Assembly (NCBI GenBank): GCA_024638385.1
Contig: JAHEKJ010000004.1
Coordinates: 1 to 34,865, forward strand
Origin: Gammaproteobacteria bacterium
GTDB lineage: Bacteria > Pseudomonadota > Gammaproteobacteria > GCA-001735895
DNA: 34,865 nt
Direction: 5' to 3'
Both the position numbers and the translations under genes were made by a program. The notes beneath the pieces were generated by a model. The model was not told where the DNA came from. It was given only the letters and a program-made list of their open reading frames with translations, and searched no databases. Shown one piece after another: positions 1 to 7,015 of the stretch. Position 1 is the first letter of the stretch. The number at the start of each line of letters is the position of its first letter.

Positions 1-324
1 GTCGTGCTCTACGACGTCGGCGACGTCGTCAGGGGCCTGCCGGCCTGGCGCGCGATCTGGCAGAAGTGCTTCCCCTACTTCGGCGACTCGATCACGATCG
101 AGCGGCGCCAGACCCGCATCGCCGCCGGCGATGACGTCGCCTGGGTCTGCGGCTATACCCGCGTCAGCGGGCCGAACACGCCGCCGGCGAGCGAGCAACC
201 CTGGTGCCGCACGACCGTCTGCTTCGAACGCATCGACGGCGACTGGCGGGTCGTGCACGAACACGCCTCGATCGGCATCGACTTCGAGGCCGGCAAGCCC
301 GCGCCGATCGTCGGAGAACCCTGA
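1..324 (+). CDS. SnoaL/NTF2-like protein, 3' part
   Basis: The reading frame is open from the first base, so the gene starts upstream of the window; about 107 C-terminal residues are visible. The pattern (Trp-rich helix, then strands with VAWVCGYTRV, TVCFERIDGDWRVVHEHAS) is that of the SnoaL_3/DUF4440 branch of the NTF2-like fold, where a final strand of the type 'W+VVHEH.S' is characteristic. Members are small cone-shaped proteins, some ketosteroid-isomerase-like enzymes and many without known substrate, so only the fold is assigned. The stop codon overlaps the next ATG by one base (TGATG), suggesting translational coupling with the PaiB-like gene. Confidence 0.7.
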   Translation, partial: VVLYDVGDVVRGLPAWRAIWQKCFPYFGDSITIERRQTRIAAGDDVAWVCGYTRVSGPNTPPASEQPWCRTTVCFERIDGDWRVVHEHASIGIDFEAGKPAPIVGEP

Positions 325-968
325 TGTACGTGCCGCCGCAATTCGCCGAGGACGACGTCGCGACGCTGCACGCGCTACTGCGCGCGCGCCCGCTCGCGAC
401 GCTGGTTACCCTGACCGACGACGGTCTCGAGGCAAACCATATCCCGCTGATCGTCGATCCGGAGCCGGCGCCGTACGGACGCCTGCGCGGACACGCGCCG
501 CGCGCCAATCCGCTGACGCGAGGCCGGCACCACGACGTCGACGCGCTCGCGATTTTCCATGGCCCCGAGGGTTACATCACGCCGTCGTGGTACGCGACCA
601 AGCGCGAAACCGGCAAGGTCGTGCCGACGTGGAACTACGCCGTCGTCCATGCCTACGGGCGCCTGCAGCTCATCGACGACCCGGCCTGGGTGCGCGACCA
701 GGTCGAAACCCTGACCGACCGCCAGGAGTCGGCGTTCGACCAGCCGTGGAAGGTCGACGATGCGCCGCGCGATTTCAGCGACCGCATGATCGCGAGCCTG
801 GTCGGGCTCGAGATCGTGGTTACCCGCCTCGTCGGCAAGACCAAGGCGAGCCAGAACCAGCCGCCGGCCAACCGCGCCGGCGTCATCGCCGGCCTCGACG
901 CGCAGGGCGACGCATCGGCGGGAGCGCTCGCCGACCTGACGCGCCGCTTCGACCCGGACGAAGTCTGA
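324..968 (+). CDS. PaiB-like FMN-binding protein
   Basis: A 214-residue protein beginning MYVPPQFAEDD, which is the usual opening of the PaiB family (FMN-binding split-barrel; in Bacillus PaiB is a negative regulator of sporulation and protease genes). Family landmarks are visible in order: NHIPL near residue 34, GHAPRANP near residue 55, YITPSWY around residue 87, VPTWNY around residue 100, and a C-terminal segment with KASQNQPPANRAGV. The length fits the family (about 200-215). The ATG at 324 is chosen because it overlaps the preceding stop and matches the family N-terminus; an in-frame start at 204 would add an unrelated extension. A flavin-dependent enzymatic or regulatory role is inferred from the family only. 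Confidence 0.88.
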   Translation: MYVPPQFAEDDVATLHALLRARPLATLVTLTDDGLEANHIPLIVDPEPAPYGRLRGHAPRANPLTRGRHHDVDALAIFHGPEGYITPSWYATKRETGKVVPTWNYAVVHAYGRLQLIDDPAWVRDQVETLTDRQESAFDQPWKVDDAPRDFSDRMIASLVGLEIVVTRLVGKTKASQNQPPANRAGVIAGLDAQGDASAGALADLTRRFDPDEV

Positions 969-976
969 GCTTCGCG

Positions 977-1552
977 ATGTCGTCGCCGCCGGCATTACTG
1001 GTCATCGACGTGCAGCAGGGTCTCGACGATCCGGGCCGGGGCGCGCGCAACAACCCCGACGCCGAGGCCAGGATCGCGAGCCTGCTGGCCGCGTGGCGCG
1101 CGCGCGACTGGCCGCGCGTGCACGTCCGCCACTGCTCGCTCGAGCCCGGCTCGAAACTGCGTCCCGGTCTACCCGGCAACGCCTGGAAACCCGAGGCCGC
1201 GCCGCTGGACGGCGAGGCCGAGATCACCAAGACGACCAACAGCGCCTTCGTCGGCACGGATCTCGACGCGCGCCTGCGCGCGCAGGGCGTCGATACACTG
1301 GTCGTCGCCGGGCTCACGACGGATCACTGCGTGTCGGCGTCGGTGCGCTCGGCATCGGATCTCGGCTTCGCCGTGACGCTCGTGACCGATGCCTGCGCCG
1401 CGTTCGAGCGCTTAGGCTACGACGGCGAGCACTACGGCGGCGAGCAGATTCATCGCGTCAACCTCGTCAGCCTCGACGGTGAATTCTGCCGCCTGCGCGA
1501 CACCGCCGCGGTGCTCGCCGAGATCGACGACTTCACGGAGCCAGAGTCATGA
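977..1552 (+). CDS. isochorismatase-type cysteine hydrolase
   Basis: A 191-residue member of the isochorismatase-like hydrolase family (nicotinamidase, N-carbamoylsarcosine amidase, isochorismatase). The three catalytic residues are in place: Asp11 in ALLVIDVQQG, Lys85 in ITKTTNSAF and Cys118 in GLTTDHCVSAS, the last preceded by the usual cis-peptide-type turn. Length is normal for the family. The substrate cannot be read from sequence. The frame is open far upstream (back to 131), but that stretch overlaps the PaiB-like gene in another frame and is Arg-rich shadow sequence; ATG 977, 8 nt after the preceding stop, gives the canonical N-terminus. The stop overlaps the cupin start by 4 nt (ATGA). 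Confidence 0.9.
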   Translation: MSSPPALLVIDVQQGLDDPGRGARNNPDAEARIASLLAAWRARDWPRVHVRHCSLEPGSKLRPGLPGNAWKPEAAPLDGEAEITKTTNSAFVGTDLDARLRAQGVDTLVVAGLTTDHCVSASVRSASDLGFAVTLVTDACAAFERLGYDGEHYGGEQIHRVNLVSLDGEFCRLRDTAAVLAEIDDFTEPES

Positions 1553-2022
1553 CGAATTCCCGCAAGCTGCTGCTGAAAGCCGCCGACATCGCCGCGCTCG
1601 GCGGCGAGCGCAAGGTGCATTTTCTCAACGACAACGCGGTAAGGATCAACAAGTCGCTCGGCGACGCGGTCGGACTCGCGCAGATCGGCGTGCATATCAT
1701 CGAGGTGCAACCGGGGCACGATACCACCGAGTATCATCTGCACTGGTACGAGGAGGAATGCGTCTACTGCCTCGCCGGCCGCGGCACGCTCGAGATCGAC
1801 GGCGATCGCTACCCGTTCGAGCCGGGCGACTTCGTTGGCCTGCCGCGCGCGACCGCCGCGCACGGCCTCGTCAACGACGGCGACGAGACGCTGGTCTGCC
1901 TGGTCATGGGTCAGCGGCTCGCGCAGGACGTGTCGGACTACCCGCGGGCGCGCAAGCGCCTGTATCGCAACAGCGGCCGCTGGGACCTGGTCGACCTCGA
2001 CGCCATCGAGAATCCGAAATAG
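1549..2022 (+). CDS. cupin domain protein
   Basis: 157 residues with a single cupin core: the first motif lies around TTEYHLHWYEEECVYCLAG (residues ~57-76) and the second around FEPGDFVGLPRATAAHGL (residues ~91-108), with His and Glu residues at the usual metal-ligand positions. The tail VSDYPRARKRLYRNSGRWDLVD is like that of cytosolic cupins annotated as sugar- or small-acid-binding. The metal and substrate are unknown. The start overlaps the hydrolase stop by 4 nt (ATGA), and the VOC gene starts 2 nt after this stop, so the hydrolase, cupin and VOC genes are very probably one transcript. Confidence 0.88.
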   Translation: MTNSRKLLLKAADIAALGGERKVHFLNDNAVRINKSLGDAVGLAQIGVHIIEVQPGHDTTEYHLHWYEEECVYCLAGRGTLEIDGDRYPFEPGDFVGLPRATAAHGLVNDGDETLVCLVMGQRLAQDVSDYPRARKRLYRNSGRWDLVDLDAIENPK

Positions 2023-2023
2023 C

Positions 2024-2536
2024 ATGCCCGCCTGGCCCGACATCGCGCTCGCGCATTTCGAACTGTTCGTCCGCGACCTCGAGCGGATGGAGAGCTTCTA
2101 CACCGGTGCGCTCGGCTTCGAGGTCAGCGACCGCGGCGCCGGGCCCGGCGGCCTGGTGTTTCTGAGCCGCAACGCGGGCGAGCATCACCAGCTGGTACTC
2201 AATCCCGACGCGGCGCGGCGGCCCGACGCAAGCCCGCTCGACCATATCTCGTTTCGCGTCGCCGCCCTCGCCGACCTGCGCCGCTTCCACGCCGCGCTCG
2301 AGGGCCGCGCCACCGGCCTGGAGACCGTGTCGCACGGCAACGCCTGGTCGATTTATTTCCACGACCCCGAGGACAATCGGCTCGAGCTGTTCGCCGACAC
2401 GCCGTGGGAAGTCGCGCAGCCGTGCCGCTTCGAAATCGATCTGGGCCTGCCGGACAACGCGCTCGCGGCGACGACCGAGGCGCGGATTCGCGACCTGCCG
2501 GGTTTTCGCCGGCGCGTCGCGGGAGCCGCCGATTAA
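2024..2536 (+). CDS. VOC (glyoxalase/dioxygenase) family protein
   Basis: 170 residues containing one vicinal-oxygen-chelate module. A possible metal-binding His11 sits in LAHFELFVRD; the segment MESFYTGALGFEVSD is the classic first beta-alpha-beta of VOC proteins; PLDHISFRV supplies the second His, and DPEDNRLELFAD near residue 120 holds the conserved Glu. These proteins range from glyoxalase I to extradiol dioxygenases and resistance proteins; the substrate is not predictable. The last ~45 residues (from VAQPCRFEIDLG) extend beyond the core and may help dimerise. The ATG is 2 nt after the cupin stop. Confidence 0.85.
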   Translation: MPAWPDIALAHFELFVRDLERMESFYTGALGFEVSDRGAGPGGLVFLSRNAGEHHQLVLNPDAARRPDASPLDHISFRVAALADLRRFHAALEGRATGLETVSHGNAWSIYFHDPEDNRLELFADTPWEVAQPCRFEIDLGLPDNALAATTEARIRDLPGFRRRVAGAAD

Positions 2537-2610
2537 GCACCGCAAGCTGGTCACCGATTACCAGGCGCGGCTCGACGCGGCCGCGCCGATTCGCGCTACA
2601 CTTCGCCGCG

Positions 2611-2616
2611 AGGAGG
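2611..2616 (+). promoter_or_regulatory. strong Shine-Dalgarno for the gene at 2625
   Basis: AGGAGG ends 8 nt before the ATG at 2625. It is one of the few textbook ribosome-binding sites in this part of the window and fixes the start of a small membrane protein. A -10-like TACACT lies just upstream (about 2597), hinting at a promoter in the 88-nt gap, but no convincing -35 is seen. Confidence 0.7.
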
Positions 2617-2624
2617 ACAAAGCT

Positions 2625-2921
2625 ATGATCGAAAGCCTGCTCGTTGTCGTCATCGTCGCGTTCGCGATCTATACCTGGCGCGTCGGCCGCGAGGCCGGCG
2701 GCTATCTGCGCTTCATCCGCGGCATCCTGTCGACCGGCCCGGGCCGCCAGGTCACGCTCGATTTGCATATCTCCACGACGGTTCTTTGCATCTGGATGGT
2801 TTACGACACACTCAAGGTCGGCATTTCACTGGTCTGGGTGGCGCTTTACATCGGTATCGCGGTGTTCATGGCGTCGTTCGGGCCGTTGCCGTACCTGTTG
2901 CACCGCTCTGTCGTGCTCTGA
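2625..2921 (+). CDS. small membrane protein, unknown function
   Basis: 98 residues with three hydrophobic stretches: a short N-terminal helix (LLVVVIVAFAIYTW), a middle one (STTVLCIWMVYDTLK) and a C-terminal one (LVWVALYIGIAVFMASFG). I do not recognise a named family. The strong Shine-Dalgarno and compact composition support a real gene. It lies 9 nt upstream of another small membrane protein, with which it is probably co-transcribed. An inner-membrane location is inferred from hydrophobicity. Confidence 0.75.
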   Translation: MIESLLVVVIVAFAIYTWRVGREAGGYLRFIRGILSTGPGRQVTLDLHISTTVLCIWMVYDTLKVGISLVWVALYIGIAVFMASFGPLPYLLHRSVVL

Positions 2922-2930
2922 GCGGAAACC

Positions 2931-3353
2931 ATGGCGAAGCGGCACACAAACCAGGACGCCCACCCGCTGTGGGGCTGGCTGTGCGTCGCGCTCGGCCTGT
3001 TCCCGCTCGGCGTCGCCTTCGATTTCGTGCCGGTCGACCCGCGCGGCGTGCACGCGCCGCCGTGGGTGCTGGCCCTGTGCGGCCTCGTCTTCATCAGCGG
3101 TGGCGGGCTGATCCTGCTGCACCGACACCGTATCCTGCAGCATCTGTTCGCCGGCACGATCGTCGCCTCGTTCGGCCTGGTCGCCATGTGGGTCGCGCTG
3201 TTCGCGCCGGACGACGGCTTTTCCGGCGGTTTTTTCTTCGTCTCCGACGCAACCAACGTCACCATCGCGCGCTGGGTTTTCGGCGCCGGCGCGGTGCTCG
3301 CGCTCGCAATCTTCGCCGCGGCGATGCTCCGGATCGGGCGTGGCGACGACTGA
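2931..3353 (+). CDS. four-helix membrane protein, unknown function
   Basis: 140 residues with about four predicted membrane segments: LWGWLCVALGLFPLGVAF, VLALCGLVFISGGGLILL, LFAGTIVASFGLVAMWVALF and WVFGAGAVLALAIFAAAML. The N-terminus (MAKRHTNQ) is hydrophilic and there is no signal peptidase site. No domain name can be attached. It starts 9 nt after the preceding small membrane gene, so the two likely form a pair. A -10-like TATGCT (3367-3372) follows it and could serve the next gene. Confidence 0.72.
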   Translation: MAKRHTNQDAHPLWGWLCVALGLFPLGVAFDFVPVDPRGVHAPPWVLALCGLVFISGGGLILLHRHRILQHLFAGTIVASFGLVAMWVALFAPDDGFSGGFFFVSDATNVTIARWVFGAGAVLALAIFAAAMLRIGRGDD

Positions 3354-3403
3354 CGCGCCGGGATGCTATGCTTTCGCTTCGATGCCCTGCGCGAGGACCG
3401 ACC

Positions 3404-3874
3404 ATGGCCGAGCCCGAACGCCTGACCGGCGGCTGCCAGTGCGGCGCAATCCGCTACCGTGTCGCCGGCGAACCGAAGATGCTCTACGTCTGCCACTGCA
3501 CCGATTGCCAGAAGCAGTCGGCCAGCGCTTTCGGCATGTCGCTGCGCATCGACCCGGCGGAGCTGGAATTCACCGCCGGCCGCGAACGCCTGCAAACCTG
3601 GAGTACGCGCGGCGACGACGGCAACGTGAAGCGCTGCGCGTTCTGCCCCGATTGCGGCACGCGCATTTTTCACGGTGACGAGGATCCGGCGGCCACGATC
3701 AGCATCAAGGCCGGCTCGCTCGACGATACCCGCGAACTGGTTCCGGTCGCGCACATCTGGCTCGGGAGCGCGCAGCCGTGGGTCGAAATCGATCGCGAAC
3801 GCTTTCGCTGCTTCGACGGCGAACCCGACGACGAGGCCGCGCTCGAGCGGCTGTGGCGCGCGCGGCGGCACTGA
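3404..3874 (+). CDS. GFA (glutathione-dependent formaldehyde-activating-like) zinc protein
   Basis: 156 residues with the CENP-V/GFA zinc signature: C11xC13 in GGCQCGAIRY, then CHCTDCQKQS (C30, C32, C35), and CAFCPDCGTRI (C78, C81, C84) followed by the typical WVEIDRERFRCFDG ending. These cysteines bind two zinc ions. The founding member was proposed to speed S-hydroxymethylglutathione formation, but most homologues have no verified activity. ATG 3404 puts the GGCxCG motif at residue 9 as in relatives; an in-frame ATG at 3368 would add 12 residues. The next ATG lies 5 nt after the stop. Confidence 0.9.
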   Translation: MAEPERLTGGCQCGAIRYRVAGEPKMLYVCHCTDCQKQSASAFGMSLRIDPAELEFTAGRERLQTWSTRGDDGNVKRCAFCPDCGTRIFHGDEDPAATISIKAGSLDDTRELVPVAHIWLGSAQPWVEIDRERFRCFDGEPDDEAALERLWRARRH

Positions 3875-3879
3875 CGACG

Positions 3880-4377
3880 ATGCTCAGCGTCGAACGCAAG
3901 GACTCCGATCTGCACGTGCGCTACCGGCACTATTTGTTGCCGGCGACCCTGATGATACTGCCGCCGTTGCTGCTGTATTACCACGGGCCGGAAATCGTCG
4001 CCGGCGATCTCGCGCGCAGCGACCTCGCCGGGCTCGCGCTCGGGATCGCACTGCCGTTGATCTTTGCCTACTTCTTCATCGAGTTCGGTCGCTTCAGCTT
4101 TTCCCGCCGCGACGGCGTCTTCGCCTGGCATTGGCGCAATCTCATGCGCAGCGAGCGCGGCGTGGTCGCGCTCGCCCGCGTCGTCGACGTGCGCCGCGAG
4201 GGCTACGACACCCGCAATCCGCTCGGCCGGCAGTCCGCCTATCGCCTCGTGGTCGAACTCGACGATGCGCGCATCGTCGGTCTGAGCCATGGCTACTCGG
4301 GTTTTCACCAGCGCCGGCTCGACCGCATCGTCGACGAAATCCGCGATTATCTCGAGGCGTCGCCGGGTCCGGCCTGA
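3880..4377 (+). CDS. two-helix membrane protein with PH-like cytosolic part
   Basis: 165 residues. Residues ~18-32 (LLPATLMILPPLLLYY) and ~47-66 (LAGLALGIALPLIFAYFFI) form two membrane helices; the remaining C-terminal hundred residues (FSRRDGVFAWHWRN...VVALARVVDVRREGYDTRN) resemble the bacterial PH-like modules in which a short beta sheet follows two helices. I cannot tie it to a characterised protein. ATG 3880 is chosen over an in-frame upstream start at 3778 because the latter only adds Arg-rich sequence overlapping the GFA gene. Confidence 0.72.
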   Translation: MLSVERKDSDLHVRYRHYLLPATLMILPPLLLYYHGPEIVAGDLARSDLAGLALGIALPLIFAYFFIEFGRFSFSRRDGVFAWHWRNLMRSERGVVALARVVDVRREGYDTRNPLGRQSAYRLVVELDDARIVGLSHGYSGFHQRRLDRIVDEIRDYLEASPGPA

Positions 4378-4412
4378 GCCGGGTAACGCCATTCCCCATC
4401 GGAAACGAATTC

Positions 4413-4763
4413 ATGGCCTACTATTTATTCAAACTATTCGTCTCGGCGGTACTGATCGTCGCGATCTCCGAAATCGCGCGGCGCAGCTCCTTCATCGGCG
4501 CGCTGCTCGCGTCGGTGCCGCTGGTGTCTGTGATGGCGATGATCTGGCTGTATGTCGATACCGGCGACGCCGCCAGGGTCGGTGCGCTCGCGAGCAGCAT
4601 CCTGTGGCTCGTGATACCGTCGCTGGCGCTGTTCGTCGCGCTGCCGCTGTTGCTCAGGCAGGGCGTCAATTTCTATCTCAGCATGGGGCTCTCGATCGCG
4701 TTGACGATCGGCTGTTACGGCGTGATGATCGCGATCCTGAATCGGGCCGGCATCGAGCTCTGA
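4413..4763 (+). CDS. DUF3147 family membrane protein
   Basis: 116 residues with four hydrophobic helices. The opening MAYYLFKLFVSAVLIVAISE, then GALLASVPLVSVMAMIWLYVDTGD and a GxNFYLSMGLSIALT segment fit DUF3147, a family of small integral membrane proteins of unknown function. Length is as expected for the family. The gene stands 35 nt after the preceding one with only a weak purine stretch upstream (GGAAAC). A good GGAGG follows its stop but serves the broken GNAT frame downstream. Confidence 0.85.
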   Translation: MAYYLFKLFVSAVLIVAISEIARRSSFIGALLASVPLVSVMAMIWLYVDTGDAARVGALASSILWLVIPSLALFVALPLLLRQGVNFYLSMGLSIALTIGCYGVMIAILNRAGIEL

Positions 4764-4775
4764 ACGGAGGTCCCC

Positions 4776-4982
4776 GTGAATATCGCGTTGACCCTGGCCG
4801 ACGCATCCCATCTGCCGACCTTGCTCGAACCCATCTGTAACGAAGCACCGGCGCGCGACATCAATGCGCTGCACCTCGAGGTCGCGCGCGACAATGCGCC
4901 GGCACGCAAGCCCCACGCCAGAGCCGGCTTCGCGACGCGCGCGCGCTACCTGCTGATGTCGACGATCATCGCCGACGCCGCA
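4776..4982 (+). pseudogene. internally deleted GNAT acetyltransferase remnant
   Basis: The GTG start has a good Shine-Dalgarno (GGAGG, 4766-4770). The first ~20 residues (MNIALTLADASHLPTLLEPI) read like a GNAT N-terminus, but the frame jumps at once to what is normally the C-terminal quarter of the domain (INALHLEVARDNAPARK, then RAGFATRARYLLMS). The central acetyl-CoA loop (R/QxxGxG/A) and roughly 80 residues are missing. After LLMS the frame fails to stop and runs on in Ala/Arg-rich sequence to 5645, across other coding sequence. I read this as an in-frame deletion plus loss of the stop, so a dead gene; a recoded or intentionally short protein is unlikely. Confidence 0.65.
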
Positions 4983-4986
4983 CCAC

Positions 4987-5242
4987 GAAGTTTCGCGCCG
5001 CCGCCCGGCGCGGCGGTAGTTTCGGTCTCGGCTTATTGCTTGGCGGCTGCGCGCTGTCGGCCGACCCGCCGCTGCCGATCGACGCCGTCGTCTGCGTCGC
5101 GCCGCGCCCCGAGATTTGCACGATGCACTACCTGCCGGTCTGAGGCTGACGCGAATCCGGCGCGCGCCAGACCTACAGTAACGCCTGCAGTGCCTGTGCC
5201 GACGTCGAAATCGCCGCGCACCGGCCCGGCGCCTGCGACGAC
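4987..5242 (+). pseudogene. Kazal-like lipoprotein remnant with two in-frame TGAs
   Basis: The frame starting TKFRAAA reads through a lipoprotein-like hydrophobic core ending GLLLGGC (lipobox Cys at 5048-5050), then VCVAPRPEICTMHYLPV, stop TGA 5141, Gly, stop TGA 5147, then RESGARQTYSNACSACADVE and HRPGAC. This is the cysteine pattern of bacterial Kazal-like lipoproteins, in which PVCG is followed by a short loop, TYxNAC, SAC and GAC; the first TGA sits exactly at the expected third Cys. No ATG, GTG or TTG exists in this frame between a TAA near 4833 and the core. After GAC the frame runs without a stop into the DUF1428 gene. Decay is the simplest reading; see findings for the recoding alternative. 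Confidence 0.6.
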
Positions 5243-5305
5243 CAGGGCTTGGCGCGAGGGCGTCCGCGGCGTATCGTTGGGGCCCGCAGCAACGAGGAGA
5301 TCCCG

Positions 5306-5659
5306 ATGGATTATGTCGATGGATTCGTCGTCGCGGTGCCCACCGCGAACAAGCAGGAATACATTGCCCGCGCAACCGAAGCGGCCTCGATCTTCAAGAA
5401 ACACGGCGCGCTCAAGACCGTCGAGTGCTGGGGCGACGACGTGCCCGAAGGCGAGATCACGTCGTTTCCGCTGGCGGTCCGGTGCCGCGACGACGAGACC
5501 GTCGTGTTTTCGTGGATCCTGTGGCCGTCGCGCAAAGTGCGCAACGCGGCGATGGAGAAAGTCATGGCCGACGAGCGCTTCGATCCGGAACGCAATCCGT
5601 TTCCGTTCGACGGCATGCGCCTTATCTATGGCGGCTTCGACGTGATCGTCGATGCGTGA
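5306..5659 (+). CDS. DUF1428 family protein
   Basis: 117 residues beginning MDYVDGFVVAVPTANKQEY, the recognisable opening of DUF1428, and continuing with the family segments FKKHGALKTVECWGDDVPEG, FSWILWPSRKVRNAA and PFDGMRLIYGGFDVIVDA. The family is a dimeric alpha-beta-barrel-like cytosolic protein (E. coli YbaA type) of unknown function. GAGGAG at 5294-5299 lies 6 nt before the ATG, which rules out the in-frame upstream start at 5249. Length matches the family. The stop overlaps a short downstream ORF. Confidence 0.92.
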   Translation: MDYVDGFVVAVPTANKQEYIARATEAASIFKKHGALKTVECWGDDVPEGEITSFPLAVRCRDDETVVFSWILWPSRKVRNAAMEKVMADERFDPERNPFPFDGMRLIYGGFDVIVDA

Positions 5660-5804
5660 CGCCAACCTGCGATCGGAACTGCGGCTCGCGCTGCCAGGCG
5701 CCGATACGGTGCCGGTGTTCGTCGATTTTTCGGCTCCGTCCCCTGTGCTCGACGCCGACGCCGCGCTGAACCGGGGCATCAGGGTCGACGTCGGGCACGA
5801 CTGA
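5652..5804 (+). CDS. short ORF, 50 residues, doubtful
   Basis: An ATG inside the end of the DUF1428 gene (8-nt overlap) opens a 50-residue frame (MRDANLRSELRLALPGADT...) ending 9 nt before the next gene's GTG. It has no signal peptide, membrane helix or recognised motif. The tight fit between two genes and the codon use similar to neighbours make it a candidate small gene, but it may be a remnant or chance frame in G+C-rich sequence. Confidence 0.35.
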   Translation: MRDANLRSELRLALPGADTVPVFVDFSAPSPVLDADAALNRGIRVDVGHD

Positions 5805-5813
5805 CAACTCGCC

Positions 5814-6341
5814 GTGACCCCGCAGCCACCCTCGTCCGTCGTCGTCCGGCACGAACTCGAGACCGATCATGCGGCGATCCACGCGCTAAACCTGGAGGCA
5901 TTCGAGACTTCCGCCGAAGCCGACCTCGTCGACGCGCTGCGCCGCGACGCGCAACCGTTTGTCTCGCTTGTCGCGCTCGACGGCGACGAACTCATCGGCC
6001 ATATCGCGTTCTCGCCGGCGACGCTCGACTCTAACCTGCAGCTGCGGATTGCCGGACTCGGGCCGATGGCGGTGACGCCCGCGCGACAGCGCGCCGGCAT
6101 CGGCGGCGCGCTCGTCGAAGCCGGCCTCGAGCAATGTCGCGCGGCCGGCTTCGTCGCCGCAATCGTGCTCGGCCACGCCGACTACTATCCCCGCTTCGGC
6201 TTCGTGCCGGCATCGCGCTTCGGGCTCGATTGCGAATACGACGTGCCCGACGACGTGTTCATGGCGTGCGAACTCGAAACCGGTTCGCTGGCCGGCTGCG
6301 CGGGCCGGGTTCGATATCACCCGGCGTTCGCGTCGGTTTGA
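5814..6341 (+). CDS. GNAT family N-acetyltransferase
   Basis: 175 residues with a complete GNAT fold: the N-terminal beta-alpha segment (VVRHELETDHAAIHALNLEAF), the central strand PMAVTPARQRAGIGGALVEAG carrying the acetyl-CoA pyrophosphate loop (Q/RxxGxG/A), and HADYYPRFGFVPASRFGL, typical of the YhbS-like subgroup. The acceptor is not predictable; YhbS-like proteins are often annotated simply as N-acetyltransferases. It uses a GTG start, 9 nt after the short ORF. Compared with the remnant at 4776 this copy is intact and belongs to a different GNAT subgroup, so it does not look like a duplicate of it. Confidence 0.88.
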   Translation: MTPQPPSSVVVRHELETDHAAIHALNLEAFETSAEADLVDALRRDAQPFVSLVALDGDELIGHIAFSPATLDSNLQLRIAGLGPMAVTPARQRAGIGGALVEAGLEQCRAAGFVAAIVLGHADYYPRFGFVPASRFGLDCEYDVPDDVFMACELETGSLAGCAGRVRYHPAFASV

Positions 6342-6345
6342 CATC

Positions 6346-6744
6346 GTGGCCGAACCGTCCCTGGCCCTGCGTCTCGCCGCCGACGCGCTGCTGCTGCTGC
6401 ACGCGCTGTTCGTCGCCTTCGTCGTGTTCGGCCTGGGCCTGATCCTCGCCGGCGGCTGGCGCGGCTGGCGCTGGGTGCGAAACCCGTGGTTTCGCCTGCT
6501 GCATCTCGGCGCGATCGGTTTCGTCACGCTGCAGGCCTGGCTCGGCGCGATCTGCCCGCTGACGATCTGGGAAATGCAGTTACGCGCGCGCGCCGGCGAT
6601 GCGACCTACGCCGGCGCGTTCGTCGCCCACTGGATCGAGCGGTTGCTGTACTACCGCGCGCCCGACTGGGTCTTCGTGCTGCTGTACACGGCCTTCGCCG
6701 CGCTGGTTGTCGCGAGCTGGTTGTGGGTGCGGCCGAGGCGCTGA
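6346..6744 (+). CDS. DUF2784 family membrane protein
   Basis: 132 residues with four membrane helices: LAADALLLLHALFVAFVVFGLGLIL, RLLHLGAIGFVTLQAWLG, a central CPLTIWEMQLR segment and DWVFVLLYTAFAALVVASWLW. The LHxxFVxFV start, the ICPLTIWExxLR motif and the FVxHWIERLLYY segment are diagnostic of DUF2784, an inner-membrane family without assigned function. It begins with GTG 4 nt after the GNAT stop, so coupling is likely. Confidence 0.9.
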   Translation: MAEPSLALRLAADALLLLHALFVAFVVFGLGLILAGGWRGWRWVRNPWFRLLHLGAIGFVTLQAWLGAICPLTIWEMQLRARAGDATYAGAFVAHWIERLLYYRAPDWVFVLLYTAFAALVVASWLWVRPRR

Positions 6745-6751
6745 TCGAGCC

Positions 6752-6883
6752 GTGCAAACCGGGCTGCGCCATGGCAGCATCACCGGTATCGATCCGGCGG
6801 GCGAAGGCGCCGCGTCCGAAGGGTTCGACGCTAACGATTACGCAACCGTGACGCCGCAGCCGGGCCTGGTTTACGGCTTCTGA
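6752..6883 (+). CDS. short ORF, 43 residues, doubtful
   Basis: A GTG-started frame of 43 residues (VQTGLRHGSITGIDPAGEGA...) lies 7 nt after the DUF2784 stop. It has no recognised domain and only a weak purine stretch upstream. It is listed because it begins close behind a gene and has a non-shadow, Gly-rich composition unlike the Arg-rich chance frames around it. The rest of the 6745-7015 gap holds nothing I can assign, apart from a possible CPNCG fragment. Confidence 0.22.
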   Translation: MQTGLRHGSITGIDPAGEGAASEGFDANDYATVTPQPGLVYGF

Positions 6884-7015
6884 CCACGCCTGCGGGCGAC
6901 GCAGCGGCGGCGCCGCGGCACGGTTGCCCCAATTGTGGTCAGCGCATCATCGCGCCACGGGGAGACTTGCGCCGCGGGGCCCGACGCCGGATGATTGGCG
7001 AGTGGGAATCAATCT

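Noticed and set aside
4776-5645. A 289-residue open frame as one intact protein
   Set aside because: It joins a GNAT fragment to Arg/Pro-rich sequence that is out of frame with the Kazal fragment and DUF1428, so it is the shadow of decayed and real genes.
6925-6963. Possible zinc-ribbon fragment reading CPNCGQRIIAPRG
   Set aside because: Only one CxxC, no start codon upstream in frame (stop at 6832) and no second ribbon half; too short to call.
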